Source of the DNA: Lentihominibacter butyricus
GTDB lineage: Bacteria > Bacillota > Clostridia > Peptostreptococcales > Anaerovoracaceae
Assembly: GCF_025567305.1 (NCBI RefSeq)
Contig: NZ_JAOQJP010000001.1
Span: forward strand, 62,001-126,000
Reading direction: 5' to 3'
Length of the DNA: 64,000 nucleotides
Part shown: in pieces, positions 52,637 to 61,685 of the stretch
How the letters are laid out: each line of letters opens with the position of its first letter
Position numbering within the stretch: position 1 is the stretch's first letter
Notes under the pieces: model-generated
The model's database searches: none
What the model was told of the DNA's origin: nothing
Seen by the model: the letters and a program-made list of their open reading frames with translations, nothing else
Program-made: the position numbers and the translations under genes

Positions 52637-54871
52637 ATGTCAACACAGCGAAAATCAAGGTCCCGAAGATCTGCTGCGATCGCAGTCGCGGTCATGATGG
52701 CTGCGGCGCTCTTTGCAGGACTTCCCGCGACAGATTTCGGCAAGGTGTATGCGGCCGGCGAAACGGCTGTAGTCGCTACGGATGTGCTGAATGTAAGGTC
52801 GGGAGCCGGCACGAATTATTCGCGCATAGGCGCGCTCAAAGAGGGCAGGACTTTCGTCGTGACAGGATCGGCAAAGGACTCGTCAGGTGTAGTCTGGTAT
52901 CAGTTTTCATTCGGTTCGAGGACTGGTTATGTTTCATCGAGGTATGTTAACATAAAACAGCCTACGGTAACCCCTGTTTCTAACACTCAGGGCGCTGTAA
53001 GCGATGGTCCGCTGAGAGTCAGAAGCGGTCCGGGAACAGGATACAGCGTGCTGGGATCGCTTGCCACGGGAAAAACTTTCACGGTCAGCGGCAAAGCGCA
53101 GGATATTTCCGGAGTGTGGTGGTACAGTTTTGACTACAACGGCAAGACGGGATATGTGTCGTCGCAGTATGTGAAAACTTCATCGACATCAAGCAGTGTA
53201 GTCGAAGTGGAGAAGACGACGGGAACTGTAAGCGATGGTCCGCTGAGAGTCAGGACGGGCCCGGGGACAAGCTACAGCGTGCTGGGATCGCTTGCCACGG
53301 GAAAATCGTTCACAGTCACAGGCAAGGCACAGGACAGCTCAGGTACGTGGTGGTACAGACTGACCTACAGCGGCAAGACGGGATATGTGTCATCTGCTTA
53401 TGTGACGACGAAGACAGAATCAGGGACTGAGGAAGAACCGAAGCCTGATACAGGCAAGAAACAGGTAGGAACCGTATTCGACGGTCCGCTCAGAGTGAGG
53501 AGCGGAGCAGGAACGAATCATGATACACTGGGACAGCTCATTACAGGCAAGACTTTTGATATCGAGGGGACGGCAACGGACAGTTCGGGAACAGTGTGGT
53601 ACAAGCTCACTTACAACGGCAGGTTCGGATACGTTTCATCCAAATATGTGAAAGTCACAGAGATGAAAGATGATGGAAACAGCGGCAGCGGGGAGACCAG
53701 CGAGCCGGTTACATTCCAGCTGGGTACGACTACAGCATACGACGGATTGAATGTCAGGAAGGGTCCCGGAACAGGATATGAAAGGCTTACGACTCTTCCG
53801 GGAGGTACTTCGGTAACGATCACAGGATCGGCTAAGGACAGCGGCGGCAAGGTATGGTACAAATATCAGTACAGCGCTTCTCAGGACGGATATATGTGCT
53901 CTGATTACGTGACAGTAAAAACGGTGACTTCCGACAGTCAGTTCGAAGCGTATATGACGGCACAGGGCTTCCCTGAAAGCTACAAGCCGGGACTGAGAAT
54001 GCTCCATGCGGCACATCCTCAGTGGGTGTTCAAGGCGGACAAGCTGGGATACAGCTGGTCAAGCGCGCTTTCCAAGGAAACGGCAAAGCCGGGAACGAAC
54101 CTTGTAAGCTCGTCATCACCTGTTTCATACCGATCGACAGCAGCAGGTGCCTACAATGCATCGAACAATACGTGGACGAGATATGACGGCAGCTGGTATG
54201 CGGCAAGTGAAAAAGTAGTCTCATACTACATGGATCCGAGGAATTTCCTCAGTGAAAACGGTATATACCAGTTTATGACGCACAGGTATGACAGCGCTAC
54301 GCAGAATGAATCGACAGTGGCAGCTGTGATATCGGGGTCGTTCATGCAGGGAAGCAATCCGGGAGGCGGATACAGCTCATACAGCTCGCTGATCAATGAG
54401 GCAGGAAAGAGTACAGGAGTCAATCCGAACGTGCTCGCGGCGATGATAATACAGGAGCAGGGCTGGAGCGGCAGCAGTCTGGTTTCGGGAACTTATCCGG
54501 GATACCAGGGCTACTACAACTTCTTCAACATCGGTGCCTATACTACAGATACGATGAACGCTATACAGAGGGGTCTCTGGTATGCGAGCAGACAGGGCTG
54601 GAATACTCCGTACAAGTCAATAGTAGGAGGCGCTGAATTTTATGCCGATGAATATGTGAGCAACAATCAGGATACATATTATACTAAGAAGTTCAATGTA
54701 AAGAACGGGCTCAGTCATGTAGCTACGCATCAGTATATGACGAATGTAGCGGCGGCGGCAGGTGAAGGCAGCATCGTGAAGAGCGCATTCAACAGCAACA
54801 GCAATTATCCTGTCACGTTCAACATCCCTGTCTATGATGACATGCCGGCGACAGCATGCCAGCTTCCATAG
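52637..54871 (+). CDS. Secreted autolysin: five SH3b domains plus beta-N-acetylglucosaminidase
   Basis: 744 residues from the ATG at 52637 (AAGGAGGG upstream). A signal peptide (about 1-40, ending VYA) is followed by five bacterial SH3 wall-binding repeats (about 45-430; each with LxVRxGxGTxY and a WYxxxYxGxxGYVSSxYV end), then a LytD/GH73-type glucosaminidase (about 445-744) with AAMIIQEQGWSG (catalytic Glu about 605) and YNFFNIGAY. It cuts between N-acetylglucosamine and N-acetylmuramic acid in the wall. The second and third SH3 repeats are nearly identical in DNA. Confidence 0.92.
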   Translation: MSTQRKSRSRRSAAIAVAVMMAAALFAGLPATDFGKVYAAGETAVVATDVLNVRSGAGTNYSRIGALKEGRTFVVTGSAKDSSGVVWYQFSFGSRTGYVSSRYVNIKQPTVTPVSNTQGAVSDGPLRVRSGPGTGYSVLGSLATGKTFTVSGKAQDISGVWWYSFDYNGKTGYVSSQYVKTSSTSSSVVEVEKTTGTVSDGPLRVRTGPGTSYSVLGSLATGKSFTVTGKAQDSSGTWWYRLTYSGKTGYVSSAYVTTKTESGTEEEPKPDTGKKQVGTVFDGPLRVRSGAGTNHDTLGQLITGKTFDIEGTATDSSGTVWYKLTYNGRFGYVSSKYVKVTEMKDDGNSGSGETSEPVTFQLGTTTAYDGLNVRKGPGTGYERLTTLPGGTSVTITGSAKDSGGKVWYKYQYSASQDGYMCSDYVTVKTVTSDSQFEAYMTAQGFPESYKPGLRMLHAAHPQWVFKADKLGYSWSSALSKETAKPGTNLVSSSSPVSYRSTAAGAYNASNNTWTRYDGSWYAASEKVVSYYMDPRNFLSENGIYQFMTHRYDSATQNESTVAAVISGSFMQGSNPGGGYSSYSSLINEAGKSTGVNPNVLAAMIIQEQGWSGSSLVSGTYPGYQGYYNFFNIGAYTTDTMNAIQRGLWYASRQGWNTPYKSIVGGAEFYADEYVSNNQDTYYTKKFNVKNGLSHVATHQYMTNVAAAAGEGSIVKSAFNSNSNYPVTFNIPVYDDMPATACQLP
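52994..53401 (+). repeat. Direct DNA repeat within the SH3 domains
   Basis: Two copies of about 179 bases (from about 52994 and 53223) share long identical runs such as TAAGCGATGGTCCGCTGAG and GTGCTGGGATCGCTTGCC. They encode SH3 repeats 2 and 3 and point to a recent in-gene duplication or gene conversion. Confidence 0.8.
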
Positions 54872-54952
54872 GGCGGCATGACAGAGTAACTGTACTGCAT
54901 GACCGGACAGAGTATGTCCGGCATGGAAAAAATATGTTTTAAGGGGTCAAAG

Positions 54953-55933
54953 ATGGTAAATTGCAAAGACAAAGAAAATCTTACCGAATGCATTTTAAGA
55001 AAACTGATAGTGCTGGTGGCAGTGCTGGCGCTGCTGATACCGGTGCTTTCTCCTGAGGTATTCGCGGCTTCGTCGGTCACGATAAGCACAGAAAGCAGCG
55101 TGAAAGGCGGGGATACCTTCACGGTGGCGGTGACATTCGGAGGCGGCAGCGTGGGACGTGTAGACGCATCGCTCTCATATGACACCGACAAGCTGACTTA
55201 TATATCGGGAGGAAGCAGCTCCGGGAACACCGGTTATATCCAGCTGGCACAGGCAGGAACGGACGGCAGCGTCACATTCAATATAAAATTCCAGGCAGTG
55301 ACTGACGGCGATACCACGCTGTCGGTCACGACATATGAGATGTACGACCTGGATGAATCATATATGAGTGAACAGCCATCTGCCACCAAGACGATCTCGA
55401 TAGCGGGCAATGCGGCGTCAGATCAGCTGATAACGGAGACGACGTCACCTGACAAGCCTGTAAAGGAGACAGAGCTTTCGGGAGTAGACGAGAAACAGAC
55501 CGGAACTGATTCGGGGAACGGCATACTGCTGATGATCGCGCTGATAGCGATCCCGGTGATACTGATAATAGTGATCGCAGTGATCCTCGCAAAGAAAAAG
55601 AAGACTGCGCCGCCAAAGCACAGCGGAGGCGGTGAACCGGGCGATCATGCACACGGCGCATCCGACATGCATGCAGGCGCGGAGGCGGTGAACCGGGCGA
55701 TCGATGTACAGGACGGATACGGTGACGGCGGAGATCCTTACTACGGATCACCGGCAGATACTTCCGCACCGCAGGACGCTGACATACGTGACGAGAAAGA
55801 AATCCGCGAAGAGCGCGATTTCAGGAAACGCATCGGAGCAATCAGAGATGAATACCGTGAAGACCGAAAGCGCGCATCAGAGGAGACCGAAGTCTGGTCA
55901 GAGTGGAAAGGCTACGATGACAACGACCTTTAA
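54953..55933 (+). CDS. Cohesin-like domain protein, membrane anchored
   Basis: 326 residues from the ATG at 54953, behind AAGGGG. A signal peptide (about 12-37, ending VFA) is followed by a cohesin-like beta domain (about 40-155: VKGGDTFTVAVTFGG, DASLSYDTDKLTYISGG, GSVTFNIKFQA), a Thr/Ser linker, a C-terminal membrane helix (about 190-215, followed by KKKK), and a charged cytoplasmic tail of about 110 residues rich in Asp, Arg and Glu. No dockerin is seen in the window. It follows the autolysin gene directly, so it is probably a surface-organisation protein; partner unknown. Confidence 0.8.
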   Translation: MVNCKDKENLTECILRKLIVLVAVLALLIPVLSPEVFAASSVTISTESSVKGGDTFTVAVTFGGGSVGRVDASLSYDTDKLTYISGGSSSGNTGYIQLAQAGTDGSVTFNIKFQAVTDGDTTLSVTTYEMYDLDESYMSEQPSATKTISIAGNAASDQLITETTSPDKPVKETELSGVDEKQTGTDSGNGILLMIALIAIPVILIIVIAVILAKKKKTAPPKHSGGGEPGDHAHGASDMHAGAEAVNRAIDVQDGYGDGGDPYYGSPADTSAPQDADIRDEKEIREERDFRKRIGAIRDEYREDRKRASEETEVWSEWKGYDDNDL

Positions 55934-55954
55934 GCGCTTATGAACTAAATCAAC

Positions 55955-55999
55955 AATGCTCAGAGAAGACTCGCATGACGAGAAACTCTGAGCATTTTT
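55955..55999 (+). terminator. Rho-independent terminator
   Basis: AATGCTCAGAG and CTCTGAGCATT form an 11-pair stem followed by TTTTC, 22 bases after the cohesin-like gene. Copy B of the structured repeat begins right behind it. Confidence 0.85.
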
Positions 56000-56008
56000 C
56001 ATTATGTA

Positions 56009-56084
56009 GGAAATATCGCTTCCGATATTTCCGGGATATCAACAAAAGCTGCATATGAAAATATGTGGCGAAGCCGCTTTTGTT
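56009..56084 (+). repeat. Structured interspersed repeat, copy B
   Basis: Same length (76 bases), orientation and two-hairpin plan as copy A at 49913. The outer stem here ends in a C-G pair (AACAAAAGC/GCTTTTGTT) where copy A has T-A, a compensatory change. It lies between a terminator and the MoxR gene. Confidence 0.8.
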
Positions 56085-56160
56085 CTGTAGAAATAAAAGC
56101 TGTATGTGGTAAAATGAGTTATAGCATACGCTGCGATTTTTTATAGAACAAGAGGTGTTG

Positions 56161-57087
56161 ATGATGAATGATATGATCGAGTTTCTGAAAAATGAGGGGG
56201 TCTCACCTGATCTGGTCAGAGAGGTGCAGGAGTTTGCGGATGTACATCCCGCGTCAGAAAAATTCTCAGGAAGGGTGCCTGTTCCGAAGTTCTATTATTA
56301 CGGCAGGAAAATATGGGAAGAGGCACTTGCAGTCCTGCTCTGCGGAAAGAATCTTTTGCTGACCGGTGAAAAAGCGACAGGTAAGAACGTGCTGGCTGAA
56401 AATCTGTCTGCAGCCTTCGGACGTCCGGCGTGGGACATTTCTTTCCATGTAAATATGGATGCGGCGTCGCTTATAGGAACGGATACTTTTGCTGACGGCC
56501 GGGTCATGTTCCGTCCGGGACCGGTCTACTGTTGTGCGCAGAACGGAGGATTCGGCATTCTGGATGAAATCAATATGGCCAGAAACGAGGCGCTTGCGGT
56601 CCTGCATTCAGCTCTTGATTTCAGGCGAGTGATCGATGTGCCGGGATATGAGAGGATCCCGCTTGCCGAGAGTACGCGTTTCATAGCGACCATGAATTAC
56701 AATTATGCGGGCACGAGAGAATTGAATGAGGCTCTGGCTTCAAGATTTGTCGTGATCCAGATGCCGGCAGCGTCTCAGGCGGACCTGCAGAGGATACTGA
56801 GCGATCAGTTCCCGGATATGACAGAGAAATACAATGATCAGTTCACGATGCTTTTTCTGGATTTCAGGAAAAAATGCGAGAATGGTGAGCTTACGGAGAA
56901 AGCGATGGATCTCAGAGGTATGCTGGACGCCATAAGTCTGATGCGCAAAGGGATCGCGGCGAGAGAGGCGTTGACTCTCGGTATCACCAACAAGATCTTC
57001 GACAGCTATGAACAGGAACTGATCAGTGATATGATAGCGGCACGCATACCATCGAAGCTGAAAGTTTCGGAGGTATTCAAAAAATGA
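56161..57087 (+). CDS. MoxR-family AAA+ ATPase
   Basis: 308 residues from the ATG at 56161 (AAGAGGTG upstream; a second ATG follows at once). Walker A is GEKATGKN (about 69), Walker B is GILDEINMA (about 131), sensor 1 is IATMNYNYAGTRELN, and the arginine finger region is EALASRF. This type remodels or activates protein targets together with a VWA-domain partner. That partner is the next gene, overlapped by 4 bases (ATGA). Closest in style to the NirQ/CbbQ group; the target is unknown. Confidence 0.9.
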   Translation: MMNDMIEFLKNEGVSPDLVREVQEFADVHPASEKFSGRVPVPKFYYYGRKIWEEALAVLLCGKNLLLTGEKATGKNVLAENLSAAFGRPAWDISFHVNMDAASLIGTDTFADGRVMFRPGPVYCCAQNGGFGILDEINMARNEALAVLHSALDFRRVIDVPGYERIPLAESTRFIATMNYNYAGTRELNEALASRFVVIQMPAASQADLQRILSDQFPDMTEKYNDQFTMLFLDFRKKCENGELTEKAMDLRGMLDAISLMRKGIAAREALTLGITNKIFDSYEQELISDMIAARIPSKLKVSEVFKK

Positions 57088-58838
57088 ATGCATCTTCATA
57101 TACGGAAGTACAGCGAAGGGCGGCAAACCAGATCTGGAGTGCGGCCGGAGACTATGATTTTGAACCGCTTTTCATGGCGCTGCATGGATCACAGGGAGAT
57201 CCTGACTTTTACATGAATCTGATCATAGGGCTGGCATACAGGTATTATGGAAAAGAGCTTGTCACTTCGCTGTTTGATCAGTGGAACGGCGATGTCAGAC
57301 AGAATATGCTTGACGATCTGACATGGGTATATCTTGAAAACGCTTTATATACCGCGGAAAGTGATCGCAGACCTTCGATGGCAGAACTTCGCACGGACTA
57401 TGCGGAAGATTTCTTTGCAAAAGAATATAAGCTGTCCAGGCAGGAATGGATGAGCAGGAACCATCTTGTGTATGACATACAGGCGGCCAGATGGAGCAGC
57501 GTGATCGGGAGAAAAAAGCCTGTGCTTACTCCGGCAGAGAAGAAGCTGCTTATTGCACTCACGCCGGATAGAATGCCGCCGGGAGATAAGCTGACCGAAA
57601 CTCTGCTGGACATTTACCGCAGTTTTTTACTGTTCGACGGAAAAAAGAAAACGAAAAAACCTTTAAAGATACATTTCAAAGGGGAATTCGCACATTTGCT
57701 TACTCGTATGATGCCGACGCAGCTTGTGAAGACCGATCGCGTGGTCGTCATGAGATCAGCGCAGGGCGAGTCTCCGCAGGAGGGGTTCAGCCAGAGCATG
57801 AGAAGCAGTGCGCTGACGCTGAAAAGAGAAGAAAATGACAGGAACTACATAGAAAGCTGTTTCGGAAGGTCGCTTTATTCTGAAAAAGAGCGCCTGACAG
57901 CGGAAAAAGAATTGTGTACGGGCAGTCATGACGGATGTCATATCTGGGTCACCGACGGTAAAGCAGCTGCGGGCATAGAGCTGTCGGCGGCAGATCGTCA
58001 CCTGATAGAACAGTCAAAGCTTCAGGAAGAAAGAAACAGGGAGTATTTTTACGGGAATTCTGAGCTGCACAAGAGTATCATCACACGCCTGGCGGGGCAG
58101 ATAAGGAACTGCATGCTGGTGCATCAGAAGCCTGATGTCATGGCCGGACGCAGCGGGAAGCTGGATACGGCAAGGGTATGGCGTGCTGAATATGTGAATG
58201 ATGACAGGATTTTTCATTTAAGCGAAGATGTGCCGGACTCGTCTTTTACAGTCGATCTTCTTCTGGATGCTTCGGCTTCAAGGCTGCAGCATCAGGAAAT
58301 GATAGCTGCGCAGGGAGTGATACTTTCAGAAAGTCTAACATCGTGCAGGATACCCGTCAGAGTTTCGGAATTCTGCAGCGTTAGGGGATACACCGTGCTG
58401 CGTATACTCAAATCATTCGAGGATAAAAAAAGCGATCCCGTGCTGCGCTATTTTGCAGCAGGCTGGAACCGCGACGGACTGGTGATGAGGATCGCAGATG
58501 ATTTTCTCGATCGTGCAAAAGGTCCTGCAGACAGGCATCTGCTGATATTTCTGACAGATGCCGGACCAAATGACAGCTTCCGCATACGGCCGTCGAGCGA
58601 GAATCCATTCGGACATGACTACGGTGATGAAACAGCCGTGCGCGATACGGCATCAGAAGTGCGGGAACTGCGGAGGCGGGGACTGCATGTATCTGCTGTT
58701 TTTATGGGTACAGATGCAGCTGCGCTGAATGCGGAGATCATTTACGGGAAAGAATATGCAAGGATACGTGAGATCGGCGAGCTGGCCAAAGCCGCCGGGA
58801 GTCTGATACAGAAAGAAATCAGAGAAATGAACGTCTGA
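57084..58838 (+). CDS. VWA-domain partner of the MoxR ATPase (NorD/CobT-like)
   Basis: 584 residues. The N-terminal two-thirds is helical and has no recognised domain. The C-terminal von Willebrand A domain (about 385-575) has the MIDAS motif DLLLDASAS (about 391-399) and IFLTDAGPND. It has no signal or membrane segment, so it is cytoplasmic. It overlaps its ATPase gene by four bases, so the two are made together. No nitric-oxide reductase, Rubisco or cobaltochelatase genes are adjacent, which would normally reveal the target. Confidence 0.85.
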   Translation: MNASSYTEVQRRAANQIWSAAGDYDFEPLFMALHGSQGDPDFYMNLIIGLAYRYYGKELVTSLFDQWNGDVRQNMLDDLTWVYLENALYTAESDRRPSMAELRTDYAEDFFAKEYKLSRQEWMSRNHLVYDIQAARWSSVIGRKKPVLTPAEKKLLIALTPDRMPPGDKLTETLLDIYRSFLLFDGKKKTKKPLKIHFKGEFAHLLTRMMPTQLVKTDRVVVMRSAQGESPQEGFSQSMRSSALTLKREENDRNYIESCFGRSLYSEKERLTAEKELCTGSHDGCHIWVTDGKAAAGIELSAADRHLIEQSKLQEERNREYFYGNSELHKSIITRLAGQIRNCMLVHQKPDVMAGRSGKLDTARVWRAEYVNDDRIFHLSEDVPDSSFTVDLLLDASASRLQHQEMIAAQGVILSESLTSCRIPVRVSEFCSVRGYTVLRILKSFEDKKSDPVLRYFAAGWNRDGLVMRIADDFLDRAKGPADRHLLIFLTDAGPNDSFRIRPSSENPFGHDYGDETAVRDTASEVRELRRRGLHVSAVFMGTDAAALNAEIIYGKEYARIREIGELAKAAGSLIQKEIREMNV

Positions 58839-58937
58839 TCGATATGTGCAGAAACAGTATAAAACAGTAAAAATTAAAAAAAATGGAGTCATATACTGAT
58901 TAATTTGCTATATAAGGCTAATTGTTTATTTATATCA

Positions 58938-58965
58938 TTGCACTTTATGCAAAAATTCATATAAT
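58938..58965 (+). promoter_or_regulatory. Promoter of the cstA gene
   Basis: TTGCAC, 16 bases and a perfect TATAAT, 89 bases upstream of the start codon. The rest of the 216-base gap is AT-rich with nothing else recognised. Confidence 0.7.
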
Positions 58966-59054
58966 AATGGTATATGCATAATGTTCAGGTGGGACATGCC
59001 CTGAGCTGGAAAAACAGACAAATTCATCACACAGTTGAAAGGGAGGGATATTAA

Positions 59055-60563
59055 ATGATAAGCTTTATCATTTGTCTGGCTATTTTAGTTATTGGCTATC
59101 TTACATACGGAAAGGTCGTTGACAATACGTTCGGACCGGACGATCGCGAGACGCCGGCAGTGCGTATCGATGACGGCGTGGACTATGTAGTGATGCCGCA
59201 GTGGAAACTGTTTCTTGTACAGCTTCTTAACATCGCAGGACTCGGCCCGATATTCGGTGCCATGCAGGGTGCACTGTGGGGACCTGCAGTATTTCTCTGG
59301 ATCACGTTCGGTACGATCTTTGCCGGCGGTGTCCACGATTACTTTTCCGGTATGATCAGCGAACGTAACGAAGGAGGTTCTATCGCTGAAGTCACAGGCA
59401 AGTATCTTGGAGGAGCCATGCAGAATGTCATGCGTGTCTTTTCTGTAGTACTGCTGATCATGGTAGGTACTGTCTTTGCAGTAGGGCCTGCCGGGCTGAT
59501 AGTAACGCTTTGCAAAAATGGCGGCGTTTCAGGAATTTTAAGCACTACGCTGTTCTGGCTGGTGCTCATACTTCTGTACTATTTTATTGCAACGTTCATT
59601 TCGATCGATAAGATCATAGGAAAGATATATCCGCTTTTCGGTATCTGTCTGATAGTTATGGCTATCGGCGTTATCATCGGGATATATACGAAACCTGATT
59701 TTACGATCCCTGAAATATGGAGCCATATGTATAATATGCATCCGTCAGGGACGCCGATGTGGAGCTTTATGTTCATCACTGTGGCATGCGGTGCGATATC
59801 GGGATTCCACTCCACTCAGTCACCTCTTATGGCGCGATGCATGAAGAGTGAGAAACAGGGACACTTTGTTTTTTACGGTGCAATGGTCGCAGAAGGTATA
59901 ATCGCCCTGATATGGGCGGCTGCAGGATGTGCGCTTTATGATGTGACAGGCGGACTCAATACCGGTCTTGCAGCAGTGCTTGCAGACGGTCAGTCAGCTG
60001 CGATATATGATGTATGCTCGAAGACGATGGGCGGTGTCGGTATCGCGCTCGCAATGATCGGAGTCATCGTGTGTCCGATCACGTCAGGCGATACGGCTTT
60101 CCGTTCAGCGAGACTTACTCTGTCCGACTGGTTCCATCTCGATCAGGGAAGCTATCTGAACAGACTCAAGCTCTGTATACCTGTACTTGGTGTAGGAGCG
60201 GTGCTCGGTATAGGAAATGCGATAGGCGCGATCGATTATACGGTCATATGGCGTTATTTCAGCTGGACGAACCAGACATTAGCTATGATCGTTCTGTGGG
60301 CGGCTTCGATGTATCTGGTAAAAGAAAAGAAAAACTACTGGATCACAGCAGTGCCAGCAACGTTCATGAGTGCGGTTTCAAGTACATACTTCATACTCGC
60401 ACCGGAGTGCCTGGGAGGCATAATCAATTCCAAGACAGCTGATGGTGCAGTTATTTACAATACAGCTGTAGCATATCCGATAGGTATCGTTTTCGCGGCA
60501 GTGCTTCTGATAGTTTTCCTTCGCGCGGCGAAAAAACATTCGGCAGCAGCAATCCAGGGATAA
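59055..60563 (+). CDS. cstA: CstA-family peptide/pyruvate transporter
   Basis: 502 residues, the shorter firmicute form of the carbon-starvation protein. About 13 membrane helices; VMPQWKLFLVQLLNIAGLGPIFGA, FGTIFAGGVHDYFSGMISERN and SGFHSTQSPLMARC are signature segments. E. coli members import peptides or pyruvate with protons. GGGAGG precedes the ATG. The membrane-protein gene 15 bases downstream is likely cotranscribed. Confidence 0.93.
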   Translation: MISFIICLAILVIGYLTYGKVVDNTFGPDDRETPAVRIDDGVDYVVMPQWKLFLVQLLNIAGLGPIFGAMQGALWGPAVFLWITFGTIFAGGVHDYFSGMISERNEGGSIAEVTGKYLGGAMQNVMRVFSVVLLIMVGTVFAVGPAGLIVTLCKNGGVSGILSTTLFWLVLILLYYFIATFISIDKIIGKIYPLFGICLIVMAIGVIIGIYTKPDFTIPEIWSHMYNMHPSGTPMWSFMFITVACGAISGFHSTQSPLMARCMKSEKQGHFVFYGAMVAEGIIALIWAAAGCALYDVTGGLNTGLAAVLADGQSAAIYDVCSKTMGGVGIALAMIGVIVCPITSGDTAFRSARLTLSDWFHLDQGSYLNRLKLCIPVLGVGAVLGIGNAIGAIDYTVIWRYFSWTNQTLAMIVLWAASMYLVKEKKNYWITAVPATFMSAVSSTYFILAPECLGGIINSKTADGAVIYNTAVAYPIGIVFAAVLLIVFLRAAKKHSAAAIQG

Positions 60564-60578
60564 GAGAGGTTTTTGATC

Positions 60579-61592
60579 ATGATTTTTAAACCGCATCCGC
60601 TCAGCTCGAGGCATCTCGACAAACAGGAACTTGAGAGAGACAGAAAATCCTGTCGCAGATCCGGTCCCTGCGGTGTCGGGGAAAAAGCGCTGTATCTGAA
60701 CAGTTTTTTTATAGACAGGCATTACTATGTTCCGTTCGCATCAGTGGAGCGGGTGTTTAAGCGTGTTGCGATGAGCAAGGGCGGATTTTCGGGCAAAGGA
60801 ATGTTCGCCAGCATGCCGTATCTTGTCGTCGAATATGACGGCGGACGGCAGAAACAGTGCAATTTCAAGCATGAAAATCATGTCGACGAGATCCTTGAAA
60901 CGCTTTCTCGTGAACAGCCTCAGATAAAGCTGATGAGCAGATCAGCAGAGGCGAAGATCGCAAGACAGAAGGAAGAGCTGGACGAGGAACTGCGTTCGCG
61001 GCCGGAGCTTACAGAAGGAGCGGTAACAGAGATAGATGAGCTTCAGGAAGCCATAGACTATCTGGAGCAGAAACCTGAGTTAAGCGAAAATCTGAGCCGG
61101 GCGGCCAGGAAAAAGCGTGCATATCAATGTTCCAGCCCAAGCTACAGATGGGTGGCGATGGCTATCACGATGCTCGGTTTCATTGCAGTTGCGGCAGGCG
61201 TATATTCGTTCACGGTACACAATGGCCTTGCAGTATACTTCGCACTGTTCGGATTTGCAGCCATATTTACCTTTGCAGGCTTCAGCGTACTGCCTACGGC
61301 ACGTAACAACAAGAAGTCGATAATGAGGTACGATGATGATTCAAGAATGCGGATGGAGGAGTATATCAGGGATTATCCGGACTTTCCGGTCCCTGCCAGA
61401 TATGCGCATCCTGTGGTGCTTAAACGCATGCAGCGCGCTATGATGCAGGGGCGTGCGTCAGAGGCAGATCAGGCACTGGAAGTGGTCAAGGATGATCTCA
61501 GAGCTCTGAACAGCGATGTCCAGGTATCACAGAAAGAATATGACGAAGTGGTTGCGATCAAGGCGATGTTCCTCAATGCGGGATATCAGTAG
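60579..61592 (+). CDS. Uncharacterised membrane protein with two central helices
   Basis: 337 residues from the ATG at 60579 (GAGAGG upstream). The N-terminal part (1-110) looks like a small beta-rich fold with FIDRHYYVPFASVERVFKR; about 110-185 is charged helix; two membrane helices lie at about 190-212 and 218-240; the C-terminus is helical and cytoplasmic-looking (RMQRAMMQGRASEADQAL). I do not recognise the family. Position behind cstA on the same strand suggests an accessory role, which is only inference. Confidence 0.75.
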   Translation: MIFKPHPLSSRHLDKQELERDRKSCRRSGPCGVGEKALYLNSFFIDRHYYVPFASVERVFKRVAMSKGGFSGKGMFASMPYLVVEYDGGRQKQCNFKHENHVDEILETLSREQPQIKLMSRSAEAKIARQKEELDEELRSRPELTEGAVTEIDELQEAIDYLEQKPELSENLSRAARKKRAYQCSSPSYRWVAMAITMLGFIAVAAGVYSFTVHNGLAVYFALFGFAAIFTFAGFSVLPTARNNKKSIMRYDDDSRMRMEEYIRDYPDFPVPARYAHPVVLKRMQRAMMQGRASEADQALEVVKDDLRALNSDVQVSQKEYDEVVAIKAMFLNAGYQ

Positions 61593-61624
61593 AAAAACGG
61601 TCTCAGAAAACAGGATATATTTCA

Positions 61625-61669
61625 GGGGCTGTGCATCGATGTTATTTGTCGGTGCACAGCCCCTTTTTT
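61625..61669 (+). terminator. Rho-independent terminator of the cstA unit
   Basis: GGGGCTGTGCA and TGCACAGCCCC form an 11-pair stem followed by TTTTTT. Confidence 0.92.
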
Positions 61670-61685
61670 GATGCAGTATGGTAGA

